Part shown: positions 17,507 through 26,168 of the stretch, in pieces
Layout: each line of letters starts with the position of its first letter
Position numbering within the stretch: the stretch's first letter is position 1
Origin: Pelagibacterium xiamenense
GTDB taxonomy: Bacteria > Pseudomonadota > Alphaproteobacteria > Rhizobiales > Devosiaceae
Assembly: GCF_021166475.1 (NCBI RefSeq)
Contig: NZ_JAJOYS010000002.1
Location: 1 to 64,000 of the forward strand
DNA length: 64,000 nucleotides
Direction: 5' to 3'
Translations under genes and position numbers: made by a program
Notes under the pieces: model-generated
The model's input: the letters and a program-made list of their open reading frames with translations, nothing else
Told to the model about the DNA's origin: nothing
Databases searched by the model: none

Positions 17507-18373
17507 CTACCGTGGGACTCCGCTGGAATACCCGACCGGCACATTGTCGATCAACCGCACGCCGTCGAGCCAGGCGGCTGCGAGCAATCGCGCCGGTCGC
17601 CCCGGTCGGGTCACGGGAGCTAGCGTCCCGGCATCCCGTAGCTCGAGATATTCAACCTCGGAGAAACCCGCCGCCAATATCTCCGCCTTCGCCCGCGCGA
17701 TCGCAGCATCTGGCCCCTCTCCCGACGAGATCTGCTGCGCTGCGCCGAACAGGGCATCACTAAGCCGCGACGCAATCGTCCTGCCGTTTGCCGTCAGCCG
17801 CAAATTGCGTGAGGACATCGCTAACCCGTCATCTTCCCGCACCGTCGCCCCCCCGACGATTGAAACGGGGATATTGAGATCGGCGACCAACCTTCGGATC
17901 ACGGCAAGCTGTTGGAAATCCTTCTCACCAAACACTGCGACATCCGGCTGGCTCTGCAACAACAGCTTGGCGACAACCGTGGCTACCCCGTCGAAATGTC
18001 CCGGCCGAAACGCGCCGCAAAGCCCTTCGCTCACGCCCGCGACCGAAACGGTCGTCGAAAATCCTTCCGGATACATCTCCTCAGGTTCGGGCGCGAACAG
18101 CAAGTCTGCACCGACGCCAGCCAGCTTCCCTGCATCGTCGGCCTCGCTGCGCGGGTAGGCGGCAAGATCGTCGGGTCTGTTGAACTGCTTGGGATTGACG
18201 AAAAGTGTCACAACAGTCTTATCCGCATGCTCCTTTGCCAGGCGCACAAGGCTTAGGTGCCCCTCATGCAGCGCGCCCATCGTCGGCACGAGCCCCAGGC
18301 GATATCCGGCATGCCGCCACTCGTTAATCTGCTCACGAAGCCCGGCAACGGTTCGGACAATCGAAATGCTCAT
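17507..18373 (-). CDS. panC: Pantothenate synthetase
   Basis: Joins pantoate and beta-alanine with ATP to give pantothenate, the CoA precursor. The 288-residue protein has the nucleotide-binding motif [14 protein letters not shown] (HxGH) near residue 30, [29 protein letters not shown] and the KMSKS-like AMSSRNL. Length is normal. Its ATG overlaps the panB TGA by four bases (ATGA), so the two are translationally coupled. Confidence 0.97.
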   Translation of the reverse strand: MSISIVRTVAGLREQINEWRHAGYRLGLVPTMGALHEGHLSLVRLAKEHADKTVVTLFVNPKQFNRPDDLAAYPRSEADDAGKLAGVGADLLFAPEPEEMYPEGFSTTVSVAGVSEGLCGAFRPGHFDGVATVVAKLLLQSQPDVAVFGEKDFQQLAVIRRLVADLNIPVSIVGGATVREDDGLAMSSRNLRLTANGRTIASRLSDALFGAAQQISSGEGPDAAIARAKAEILAAGFSEVEYLELRDAGTLAPVTRPGRPARLLAAAWLDGVRLIDNVPVGYSSGVPR

Positions 18374-19215
18374 CCCTCGGTCCCGCTTGGCAGCGCCTTG
18401 GGCGAATCCCCGAATACGTGATCGGGCCCGGGAAACCGCCGCGCACGGACGTCGTCCGCATAGGCCGATACCGCGGCCTCTGCTGTCGCGCCGAGCTCGG
18501 CGTATCGCTTAACAAATTTCGGAAGGAATTCGGTGAATATGCCCAGCATGTCATCGACCACCAGGATCTGCCCGTCGCACTGCGCGGAAGCGCCAATCCC
18601 AATGGTTGGAACGCCGATGGCCCCCGTGATCCGCCGCGCCAGAATGTCGGGAACCTTCTCTATAACCACCGCGAAGGCACCCGCGTCCGCGACGGCTTTG
18701 GCATCGGCCAGCACCGCATTGGCGTCCGCTCCCCGGCCTTGAACCTTGTACCCGCCGAAGGCGTTCACCGATTGCGGCGTAAGCCCGACATGCCCCATCA
18801 CGGGGATCGCACGCGCCGTGAGATACTGGACGGTTTTCGCCATCTGCACGCCGCCTTCGAGCTTGACCGCCGCACATCCGGTTTCACGCATCAGGGTCGC
18901 CGCGTTGCGAAACGCCTGTTCCGGCCCCTCCTCGTAAGTCCCGAAAGGCATGTCGACGACCATCAATGCCTTCGAAAGTCCACGCCTCACGGCCTTTCCG
19001 TGCATCACCATCATGTCCATGGTGACTTCAAGCGTCGACGCCAGCCCGTGCATCACCATCCCCACGCTGTCCCCCACAAGAACAACGTCGCAATGATCAT
19101 CGACAAGCCTGGCGATCGGCGTCGTATAGGCCGTAAGGCAAACAAGCGGCATCTTGCCCTTGCGCGTACGAATATCCGGCGGCGTCAGCGCCTTGACCGG
19201 CTGGGAATGGCTCAT
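18370..19215 (-). CDS. panB: 3-methyl-2-oxobutanoate hydroxymethyltransferase
   Basis: Makes ketopantoate from alpha-ketoisovalerate and methylene-tetrahydrofolate, the first pantothenate step. 281 residues, starting [16 protein letters not shown]. Seen are [14 protein letters not shown], the metal-site [44 protein letters not shown] and [20 protein letters not shown]. The ATG at 19215 has GGAGCGAG about 6 bases upstream; the longer open frame lacks family similarity. First gene of panBC. Confidence 0.97.
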   Translation of the reverse strand: MSHSQPVKALTPPDIRTRKGKMPLVCLTAYTTPIARLVDDHCDVVLVGDSVGMVMHGLASTLEVTMDMMVMHGKAVRRGLSKALMVVDMPFGTYEEGPEQAFRNAATLMRETGCAAVKLEGGVQMAKTVQYLTARAIPVMGHVGLTPQSVNAFGGYKVQGRGADANAVLADAKAVADAGAFAVVIEKVPDILARRITGAIGVPTIGIGASAQCDGQILVVDDMLGIFTEFLPKFVKRYAELGATAEAAVSAYADDVRARRFPGPDHVFGDSPKALPSGTEG

Positions 19216-19531
19216 GGCTCGCTCCGCAAACGGGCGTTTGCACCACGCCCTTTTTGTTGCAGATGTCATAAACCAAGCGCCTGACTGAAGAAAGGCCGAC
19301 TCTCGTATACCTTCCATGCAAACTGGCTCATGCACCGGCCGCATCGCAGTCATGACTTGCAATCGGCCCCGTACCCTTTAAGAGAAAGCTCGAACGGACT
19401 CGGCCCCCTCCCGGTCGAGTGGCTTCTCCGGGCGCCCATCCCCCGGTCACCTTCAGCACGCGCAATGCCGCCTCGACGTCAAGCCCCGAACGCCGAACGA
19501 TTGTGCTGACCGCAAGAACAACCAGAGCAGC
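19216..19531. other. panB-sulP divergent spacer
   Basis: 316 bases between divergent panB and the SulP gene. It must carry both promoters. I see no clear operator, hairpin-plus-T terminator or RNA gene, and no protein-like frame with a ribosome-binding site. The SulP start itself has only a weak upstream purine run (CAGAGCAGC). Confidence 0.4.
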
Positions 19532-21016
19532 ATGGATTTCCTCACCCGATATCGCACCGAATGGTTCGGAAACGTCCGCGCCGATATTCTGTCCGGCCTC
19601 GTCGTCGCGCTGGCCCTGATCCCCGAAGCCATAGCCTTTTCAATAATCGCCGGCGTCGATCCCAAGATCGGGCTCTATGCCTCGTTCTCGATCGCGGTGC
19701 TCATAGCCTTTGTCGGCGGTCGCCCCGGTATGATCTCTGCTGCGACGGCCGCAACGGCGGTCCTGATGGTCACGTTGGTACGTGACCATGGTCTGGAGTA
19801 CCTGCTCGCAGCCACCGTGCTCGCCGGTCTCATCCAGATCGGGGCCGGCTTCCTGAGGCTCGGCTATGTGATGCGCTTCGTCTCAAAATCGGTCATGACC
19901 GGTTTCGTCAACGCGCTCGCCATCCTGATTTTCATGGCCCAACTCCCCGAACTCATCGACGTCACCTGGATCACCTACGTCCTCGTCGCCGGCGGCCTCG
20001 CGATCATCTATCTCTTCCCATATCTCACCAAAGCCGTTCCTTCGCCCCTGATCTGCATCATCGTCCTCACGGCAATCTCGCTGACTCTCGGTCTCGACGT
20101 CCGTACGGTAGGCGATATGGGCGAATTGCCCGATACGTTGCCGGTATTCCTGATCCCGCAGATCCCGCTTACCTTCGAAACGCTCTCGATCATTCTGCCC
20201 TACTCGGCGGCGGTCGCTGTCGTTGGGCTTCTCGAATCGCTAATGACCGCTCAAATCGTCGATGACTTGACCGACACCCGCTCCGACAAGAACCTCGAAT
20301 GCGTCGGACAGGGCATAGCGAATACCGCAACCGGTTTCATTGGCGGGATGGCAGGATGCGCAATGATCGGCCAATCGATGATCAACGTGAAATCTGGCGG
20401 TCGTGGTCGCCTATCGACCTTTCTTGCAGGCGCATTCCTGCTGTTTCTGATCCTCGTGCTCGGCGACCTCGTTTCAATGATCCCGATGCCAGCGCTTGTG
20501 GCGATCATGATCATGGTTTCGATCGGCACCTTTTCCTGGAGTTCGATCAAGAACCTCGCGTCCCATCCGAAAAGCTCATCTATCGTTATGCTCGCAACGG
20601 TCATTACCGTTATCTATACGCACAACCTCGCGATTGGCGTTCTCATCGGCGTCCTGCTCTCGGGCATCTTCTTTGCCTGGAAAATCGCACAGCTCTTTAA
20701 AGTCACCTCAACGGCGACCGAAGATGGCCGCCAGCGTACGTATATCGTGGAGGGTCAGCTCTTTTTCGCATCTACGGACGACTTCACCAACGCTTTTGAC
20801 TTCAAGGAAGCGCTCGATAGCGTCATAATCGACGTAAGTCGTGCACATATCTGGGACATTTCGAGCGTCCAGGCACTCGACATGGTCATTCTCAAATTCC
20901 GCCGCGAAGGAGCGGAAGTCGAGGTTCTCGGAATGAACGCGGCCAGCGAGACGCTCGTTGACAAGCTCGCGATCCACGATAAGCCCGGCGCGCTCGACAG
21001 CCTCATGGGGCACTAG
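19532..21016 (+). CDS. SulP-family anion transporter with STAS domain
   Basis: 494-residue inner-membrane protein. The N-terminal [25 protein letters not shown] near residue 30 is the SulP signature region. About 11-12 hydrophobic segments follow to residue about 390, then a C-terminal cytoplasmic STAS domain with the strand [22 protein letters not shown]. SulP proteins carry sulfate, bicarbonate or other anions; the ion here cannot be told. It is followed 129 bases later by a tandem universal stress protein on the same strand, an arrangement that suggests linked function. Confidence 0.9.
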   Translation: MDFLTRYRTEWFGNVRADILSGLVVALALIPEAIAFSIIAGVDPKIGLYASFSIAVLIAFVGGRPGMISAATAATAVLMVTLVRDHGLEYLLAATVLAGLIQIGAGFLRLGYVMRFVSKSVMTGFVNALAILIFMAQLPELIDVTWITYVLVAGGLAIIYLFPYLTKAVPSPLICIIVLTAISLTLGLDVRTVGDMGELPDTLPVFLIPQIPLTFETLSIILPYSAAVAVVGLLESLMTAQIVDDLTDTRSDKNLECVGQGIANTATGFIGGMAGCAMIGQSMINVKSGGRGRLSTFLAGAFLLFLILVLGDLVSMIPMPALVAIMIMVSIGTFSWSSIKNLASHPKSSSIVMLATVITVIYTHNLAIGVLIGVLLSGIFFAWKIAQLFKVTSTATEDGRQRTYIVEGQLFFASTDDFTNAFDFKEALDSVIIDVSRAHIWDISSVQALDMVILKFRREGAEVEVLGMNAASETLVDKLAIHDKPGALDSLMGH

Positions 21017-21061
21017 TGGCGCTTTCCGAAACGGAGGCGCGTCGGCGACAAGTAGAGACCG

Positions 21062-21084
21062 GTTCGCGGTTCGAACGCGCGAAC
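21062..21084. other. Nested inverted repeat between sulP and usp
   Basis: GTTCGCG (21062-21068) pairs with CGCGAAC (21078-21084), and the 9-nt loop contains the palindrome GTTCGAAC. It is not followed by a T-run, so it is an RNA stem or a protein-binding palindrome rather than a terminator. Confidence 0.4.
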
Positions 21085-21145
21085 AACGAAAAGAAAGAGA
21101 AGCACTTTTCCCAAAGCGGAGACGGCTTCAGAATGGGAGGCAATT

Positions 21146-22000
21146 GTGGGCAGGATCATCGCTTTCATCGACGGCTCGGTCTATTCCGATAGCGTACTCG
21201 ATCATGCCGCATGGGCCGCGAAACGGCTCGACGTAGGCGTCGACGTTGTCCACGTCATCGGCCGGCGTGATATATCGACGACGACGTTCGACCTCTCAGG
21301 CAGCCTCATGCTCGGCGCGCGAACCAACCTTCTCAACGAACTCGCCGAGCTCGACGCCCAAAAAGCCCGCCTCGCTAAGGAACGCGGACGGGTTCTGGTG
21401 GACAGCGCCGTCGCGAGACTGAAAGAAGCTGGCGTCAAGGAAGCGCATGCAAGATTGCGCCGAGGCGACATCCTCGACGCGGTGCAGGACCTCGAACCTG
21501 ATGCCGACCTGATTGTTATCGGCAAACGGGGTGAGGCTGCGGATTTCGCCAAGCTCCATCTGGGCTCGAATCTGGAGCGTGTCGCGCGCGCAAGCACCAA
21601 GCCCGTCATTGTCGCATCACGCGGCTTCCAGCCGCCCGAACGCTTCATGATTGCTTTCGACGGGGGCGTGAGCGCGACCAAGGCCGTTGCACACATCGCC
21701 CAGGGCAAGCTGTTTCCCGGCCTGGAATGCCATATCGTGATGGCTGGCAAGGACACCGAGGACAATCGTGGCAAACTCGACGCCACGCGCCTCCAACTCG
21801 CGAACGCCGGATACAAGGTCGCGACCAAACTCGCCGACGTCGAGCCCGAAGCCCTGATCGCCGACTACGTCATCGACAATGCAATCCAGTTCCTCGTCAT
21901 GGGAGCATACGGCCATTCGCGGATCCGCACGCTCATCATCGGCTCGACGACGACGGAAATGATCCGCTCGGTAACGATACCGGTTCTGCTGTTCCGCTAG
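21146..22000 (+). CDS. Tandem universal stress protein
   Basis: 284 residues made of two Usp domains (about 1-155 and 160-284). Domain 1 starts IIAFIDGSVYSDSVLDHAAWAAKRLD. Domain 2 starts FMIAFDGGVSATKAVAHIAQG and ends with the ATP-loop pattern MGAYGHSRIRTLIIGSTTTEMIR, close to the G-2x-G-9x-G-S/T rule, so the second half may bind ATP. The GTG start is set by GGGAGG at 21135-21140. Tandem Usps of this kind occur next to SulP transporters in several proteobacteria. Confidence 0.88.
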   Translation: MGRIIAFIDGSVYSDSVLDHAAWAAKRLDVGVDVVHVIGRRDISTTTFDLSGSLMLGARTNLLNELAELDAQKARLAKERGRVLVDSAVARLKEAGVKEAHARLRRGDILDAVQDLEPDADLIVIGKRGEAADFAKLHLGSNLERVARASTKPVIVASRGFQPPERFMIAFDGGVSATKAVAHIAQGKLFPGLECHIVMAGKDTEDNRGKLDATRLQLANAGYKVATKLADVEPEALIADYVIDNAIQFLVMGAYGHSRIRTLIIGSTTTEMIRSVTIPVLLFR

Positions 22001-22003
22001 CGC

Positions 22004-22972
22004 TCAGGCCGGATCGGCGGCAAGGATCGCGTCGATCATTTTTTGATTGCCGTAGGAAAACTCCAGCGGGCAGGCGAACGGTTCACCAGTTCTGACCGAC
22101 CGGCAGAACGCTTCGATCATCAGTTGATACTGGTCGACGGAATTATAGCTCTGCGACCGGGTGGTGCCGTCGCCAAGACGAATGTCGAGCCGGACGTCGC
22201 CATAAAGGTTGGTGTTGAACGGCGCGTTCAGCCGTAGCCAGCCGTCCTCGCCGTGAAATACCATTTCCTGGCGTGCCGCCTGCCGCATGCCGACATAAAA
22301 GCTCATCGTGAATTCAGGGAAGTCGGCCCAGACCCGTGCGAACGTATCCACGCCGTTCTCGCGCTGGATGTCCGCGCGCAACCGGGTTGGCTCCGCGCCG
22401 GTAACGAAGCGGGCCGTGATCGAAGGATAGACCCCGATATCATAGAGCCCTCCCCCGCCGGTCGCTGCCTGGTTGCGAATGTTGGCGGGATCGAGATTGC
22501 GGTACGTGAATGCGCCGTCGATATGCTGCAACTTCCCGATCGCGCCATCCGCGATGAGCGCCCTTGCCGCCTGCCATTGCGGATGATGCACCACCATAAA
22601 GCCCTCCGCGGCAAGTTTCCCCGATCGATCCCGCGCCGCAATCAGCGATTTGATCTGCTCGGCATCGAGCGCCAGGGGTTTTTCGCACAGCACATGCTTG
22701 CCCGCGTCGAGGGCCCTGAGCGTCCATTCGACATGGAGATGATTGGGCAACGGAATATAGACCGCGTCGACATCGGGATCGTCGAGCAGCGCCTGATAGT
22801 CGCCAATGACCCGCAAACCGGGATAGCGAGCCAGAAATGGCGCTGCCTTCTCCCCGCTCGTCGTCGCCAAGGCCGCTAGATGCGCCCCCTCTGCCCGCGC
22901 AATCGCTGGCGCTAGCGCGGACCTTGCGATTGCAGCAGCTCCGAGAATTCCCCAACGCAATGTCTCGGTCAT
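22004..22972 (-). CDS. Gfo/Idh/MocA-family NAD(P)-dependent oxidoreductase
   Basis: 322 residues. The Rossmann fold begins MTETLRWGILGAAAIARSAL, followed by AVYIPLPNHLHVEWTLRALDAGKHVLCEKPLA with the conserved EKP motif, and a C-terminal alpha/beta domain with YDIGVYPSITARF. Such enzymes oxidise or reduce sugars and inositols. The ATG at 22972 has GGGGAGG upstream; the earlier in-frame start is weaker. It is convergent with usp (3-base gap) and has no sugar genes beside it, so the substrate is unknown. Confidence 0.88.
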   Translation of the reverse strand: MTETLRWGILGAAAIARSALAPAIARAEGAHLAALATTSGEKAAPFLARYPGLRVIGDYQALLDDPDVDAVYIPLPNHLHVEWTLRALDAGKHVLCEKPLALDAEQIKSLIAARDRSGKLAAEGFMVVHHPQWQAARALIADGAIGKLQHIDGAFTYRNLDPANIRNQAATGGGGLYDIGVYPSITARFVTGAEPTRLRADIQRENGVDTFARVWADFPEFTMSFYVGMRQAARQEMVFHGEDGWLRLNAPFNTNLYGDVRLDIRLGDGTTRSQSYNSVDQYQLMIEAFCRSVRTGEPFACPLEFSYGNQKMIDAILAADPA

Positions 22973-23049
22973 GCCGTCCTCCCCCAATGCAATCCGATCC
23001 GGGAAGCGTCCTAACATGTCACGAGCGTGTGCGCCAGCGGCCGAGGGGC

Positions 23050-23589
23050 TTAGTGCTGATGGCCCGCGTGGCTGTGCTGGGTCGCATCGGCTGCCTCGAC
23101 GGCAACCACGATATCGAGATCGCCGAAATCGAAATCGAGTTCCATTTCGAAGCTCTCGCCCTCGTGCAGGTCCTCGCTAAGCCCGTCGAGTTCGATCGCG
23201 AGCCCGTTTGGCCCGAGAACAACGTGACCACCCGCGGCGACCGGCATGCCCGGCAATTCGGCGTAAAGAGGCTCCCCGTCCACAAGCGCAAAACCGACCA
23301 GCGTAGCACTGTCCGCGTTCTCGGCCTTGCCACCGACGAGCATTACCTCGGCGTCCGAAGCATTCTCGATCTCTACGAAAACCAGTGCTTGGTTTGCATG
23401 CGTCGCGTTGGTCCAGGCATGGACCGCACGTACGCCGTTCGCTTCCGAGACATGATCCTCATCGTCGCCCGCGTGCTCGCCGTGATCGTCATGATGCTCT
23501 TCGCCGTGCTCGCCCTCATGATCGTGGTCTTCTTGCGCCAGGACAGGGGTGGCGAGGAGGGCAAGCGACAAGAGAACGACGCGGATCAT
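23050..23589 (-). CDS. His-rich PCuAC-like periplasmic protein with altered metal site
   Basis: 179 residues: signal peptide (MIRVVLLSLALLATPVLAQ), then an extreme His/Asp/Glu tract (residues 20-47, beginning EDHDHEGEHGEEHHDDH), then a PCuAC/DUF461-type cupredoxin-like domain from about 52 to 165 and a His tail HSHAGHQH. The usual PCuAC copper ligands (H, M, HxM) are not at their normal places: LAIELDGL stands where HxM is expected. So metal is more likely held by the His tracts. It is the last gene of the ABC cluster on this strand; a zinc or copper chaperone for that transporter is the best guess. Confidence 0.7.
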   Translation of the reverse strand: MIRVVLLSLALLATPVLAQEDHDHEGEHGEEHHDDHGEHAGDDEDHVSEANGVRAVHAWTNATHANQALVFVEIENASDAEVMLVGGKAENADSATLVGFALVDGEPLYAELPGMPVAAGGHVVLGPNGLAIELDGLSEDLHEGESFEMELDFDFGDLDIVVAVEAADATQHSHAGHQH

Positions 23590-23608
23590 GAACGGACTCC
23601 GATTTAAA

Positions 23609-23623
23609 TGTTATAAGTTAACC
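23609..23623. promoter_or_regulatory. Zur-like box before the His-rich gene
   Basis: TGTTATAAGTTAACC agrees at 11 of 14 scored positions with the alphaproteobacterial Zur pattern TGTTATAnTATAACA as I recall it. It lies 20 bases upstream of the His-rich gene and spans the stop codon of the permease gene. A zinc-responsive internal promoter is possible. No similar box was seen upstream of the DUF3299-like gene. Confidence 0.3.
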
Positions 23624-24940
23624 GCGGAGATCAGTAACGACCGGGCGTGACAAAGCGATGAAGGCGGGTGTCAGTGCCAGAACAACGGTGACGCTCACAA
23701 ATGCCGCAACCAGATGAAGCTCGGGCCAGCCCAGGCTCGATCGCACCAGAATATCGGTGCGCGCAGTCACAATTCGTGAAATCGCCTCCGTAGCGGCGAG
23801 GCCCACGACAATCCCGAGCACCGCACCCGACCCGATAAGAACGCTCGCATAGCTCCAGATGACCGAGAAAACGAACCGCCGCGGCGCCCCCAGCGCCCGC
23901 AGCAGCGCCAGTCGCCGCGCAAAGAGCCGCGTGAGGATCACAAGCCCGGCAAGAACGCCGGCAGTCACAAGTACCTGCGTGACGATCGCCATCACGCTCA
24001 TCACTTCGCGCACGTCTCCCATCAGCCCGTGCAGACTGGCAAGCACCGCGCCGGGAAAGAACGCCATGGTCTCGTCGGTCGTGAACTGCGACCGCAACGC
24101 GTAGTTGGCCCAAAGTTCCTCCGCGCGCACGAGCACCGCAGGGGTCCCCGGGAACTGCTCGGCGAGAAAAGGTGGCCCGATGCGACCTGCGTCGTCCGGC
24201 GCGTGCCCGTTAGGCAACCCGTGCACCTCCCAGACCGCCTCGACCGGCACAAGGATTGCCTTGTCCCACGGGCTTCCGGTCGGCTGCATCCGGCCGACAA
24301 CTTCATATTCGAAATGCGCGTGTGCCGAGTCGTCTGCCGCGCCTGCCACGCCGTGTGCGGGCGAAAATCGGTCGCCCAGGGCAAGCGCGACATTGGCGCC
24401 GATTACCGCATCGGTATGCACTTCGAATAACCGCCCATCGGCGAGTTCGTCCGTCATGTGCAAGACAAAATCCGCGGTCGTGCCAACAACCGGCGCCGAT
24501 CTGTAGCTGTCTCCGAACGCGATCGGCGCCGCCAGCGCAACGTTCTCGGCGTTCGCGATAGCGTTGTATTGCGCCCCGGTCAGCAGCGGCACATCGGAGG
24601 GTTGTAGATAGACCGCAGCGAATAGCATGGTGATCTCGCTGCCCGGTGCGGAAACCACGAGATCGAATTTATCGGCAGCCCGTGCAGTTCCCTGCCGCAG
24701 GCCGCGTTCCTGGGCGATGAGCCCAACCCCGATTCCGACCGAGACCGCGATCAAGGCGATGAACAGCAGATTAGTCCATTTGAACCGCCACATCATCGCC
24801 CGCACGAGCGTCATTGGCCGGAAGCCGAGAACGACAAGAAGTCCGACGAGAACCGCAGGCAGCAGGAGAAGGACGAACAAAAGCGCGTCCTGAGCGGCTA
24901 CTGGCAGGCCATCCCAAACCATGAATACCGGATCAAGCAT
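23618..24940 (-). CDS. FtsX/MacB-type ABC transporter permease
   Basis: 440 residues with an N-terminal helix pair, a periplasmic MacB-core-like region (about 80-290) and three C-terminal helices of the FtsX type (EVMSVMAIVTQVLVTAGVLAGLVIL, RRLALLRALGAPRRFVFSVIW, then the last two). The loop LLRALGAPRR is the typical coupling region. The start ATG at 24940 overlaps the ATPase stop by 8 bases; the longer open frame upstream is shadow of the ATPase gene. With the DUF3299-like protein and a His-rich protein it resembles the ZrgABCDE zinc uptake set of Vibrio. Confidence 0.85.
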   Translation of the reverse strand: MLDPVFMVWDGLPVAAQDALLFVLLLLPAVLVGLLVVLGFRPMTLVRAMMWRFKWTNLLFIALIAVSVGIGVGLIAQERGLRQGTARAADKFDLVVSAPGSEITMLFAAVYLQPSDVPLLTGAQYNAIANAENVALAAPIAFGDSYRSAPVVGTTADFVLHMTDELADGRLFEVHTDAVIGANVALALGDRFSPAHGVAGAADDSAHAHFEYEVVGRMQPTGSPWDKAILVPVEAVWEVHGLPNGHAPDDAGRIGPPFLAEQFPGTPAVLVRAEELWANYALRSQFTTDETMAFFPGAVLASLHGLMGDVREVMSVMAIVTQVLVTAGVLAGLVILTRLFARRLALLRALGAPRRFVFSVIWSYASVLIGSGAVLGIVVGLAATEAISRIVTARTDILVRSSLGWPELHLVAAFVSVTVVLALTPAFIALSRPVVTDLRG

Positions 24941-25616
24941 AGGTGGTATCGCTCGCAATCTGGCCGTCGATGATTTCGATGACACGGTCCGCACGCTCAT
25001 GTACCGCTGAATCGTGACTGACCGCGACCAGTGTCTTGCCGTCCGTTCGAGCGAGCCGGACAAGGTCGTCGACGAGCGCATCGGCCGCTTTTCGGTCGAG
25101 GCTGGCTGTCGGTTCGTCGGCCAGGATGACGTCGGGATCGCTGGCAAGCGCTCGCGCAATTGCGACCCGCTGGCGCTCGCCACCCGAAAAACTTTCGACC
25201 GTGCGTGCGCCCAAAGGCGCAATTCCCAGCCGTTCGAGTACCGATGCAGCACGAAGGCGCATCGCCTTTTGCGCGCCCGCAGGCGCAAAGGCGCCCGGCA
25301 ATGCGGCGTTGGCGAGCGCGGAAAGCTCCTCGAATAGCAAAAAATCCTGAAAGACCAGTCCGATCGCACTCCGCCTGAACGCCGCGCGCTTTTGTATGCC
25401 CAGAGCCAGGATGTCGGTATCGCCCCAGACAATGCTGCCGCTCGCTGTCCCAGCCAGCCCCGCGCAGGCGAAAAGAAACGTCGATTTGCCGGCTCCGGAT
25501 GGGCCTTTGACGGCAACGCAACTGCCTGGCGCTACCTCCAGGTCCGGAACGGCGAGAAGCGTACGGCTGTCCCGCCCGCTCACAGCGAGCCCTGATATCG
25601 CAAGAGCGAGGCCCAT
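24933..25616 (-). CDS. LolD/MacB-type ABC transporter ATP-binding protein
   Basis: 227 residues, cytoplasmic partner of the adjacent permease. Walker A VKGPSGAGKST near residue 36, Q-loop VFQDF, signature FSGGERQRVAIARAL, Walker B VILADEPTASLD and switch His VSHD. Length and D-loop are those of the LolD/MacB group. Six bases separate it from the DUF3299-like gene upstream, and it overlaps the permease, so the cluster is one operon. Confidence 0.9.
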   Translation of the reverse strand: MGLALAISGLAVSGRDSRTLLAVPDLEVAPGSCVAVKGPSGAGKSTFLFACAGLAGTASGSIVWGDTDILALGIQKRAAFRRSAIGLVFQDFLLFEELSALANAALPGAFAPAGAQKAMRLRAASVLERLGIAPLGARTVESFSGGERQRVAIARALASDPDVILADEPTASLDRKAADALVDDLVRLARTDGKTLVAVSHDSAVHERADRVIEIIDGQIASDTTYA

Positions 25617-25622
25617 GGGATG

Positions 25623-26060
25623 CTACACGCGCTCCTGGGTAGCGTCGACGACCCGTACACGGCTGACAAAGCCCAACTCGGGATCGGTATAGGTTCCGAG
25701 TTCCAGAACGCCGCGGGTCACGATCATGACGTTGAACGGTATCACGTCGACCACGCGCTTGGCGTAAACCGCCAGGATGTCGTTGGGCCATTCGGCCTCG
25801 CTTGAACAGAAAGGACAAACCGCCATCGGACGATTGGTCAGCACGTAGAATTGCGATTCGGCCTTGAGCGGTGGCGCCATGAAGCCCTCGATCGCCACGC
25901 GTTTACCCTCCTGCTCAAGCGCAAAATCAGTAAACGACATGTCGTTGTTGTAGAGCTCGCGCAGGCGAACCTGCTCTTCATAGGCGTGGGCGGGGCTGGC
26001 AACAAAGGGCGCGCAAATGGCCGCGCCGGTAGCCGTGGCGAAAAACGCGCGACGGTTCAT
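25623..26060 (-). CDS. DUF3299-like exported protein (ZrgD/E-like)
   Basis: 145 residues beginning MNRRAFFATATGAAICAPFVA, a signal peptide with an RR pair and cleavage near AHAYE. The body has GKRVAIEGFMAPPLKAESQF followed by the Cys pair CPFC (MAVCPFCSSEAEWP), and a beta-rich end. This pattern fits DUF3299-type proteins that accompany LolD/FtsX-like transporters in zinc loci. GGAGG is 6-7 bases before the ATG; an earlier in-frame start would remove the signal peptide from the N-terminus. First gene of the four-gene operon. Confidence 0.7.
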   Translation of the reverse strand: MNRRAFFATATGAAICAPFVASPAHAYEEQVRLRELYNNDMSFTDFALEQEGKRVAIEGFMAPPLKAESQFYVLTNRPMAVCPFCSSEAEWPNDILAVYAKRVVDVIPFNVMIVTRGVLELGTYTDPELGFVSRVRVVDATQERV

Positions 26061-26118
26061 GACTGGCCTCCAAGATCGACTGAAACGTGGCCTATACCGC
26101 GTATGTGACACTAGGACG

Positions 26119-26144
26119 AAGGACCCGGATCGCTCCGGGCCCTT
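26119..26144 (-). terminator. Probable terminator after phoA
   Basis: AAGGACCCGGA (26119-26129) and TCCGGGCCCTT (26134-26144) form an 11-bp stem with one G-T/A-C type mismatch and a 4-nt loop. It lies 24 bases after the phosphatase stop. The downstream T tract is weak (TTCGTCC). Confidence 0.55.
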
Positions 26145-26168
26145 CACATTCGTGTATCGGTGAAACGC

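Noticed and set aside
21050-21095. GGTTCG/GTTCGAAC elements that look like a tRNA T-arm
   Set aside because: No acceptor stem, D-arm or anticodon arm can be built around it; it is a simple nested inverted repeat.
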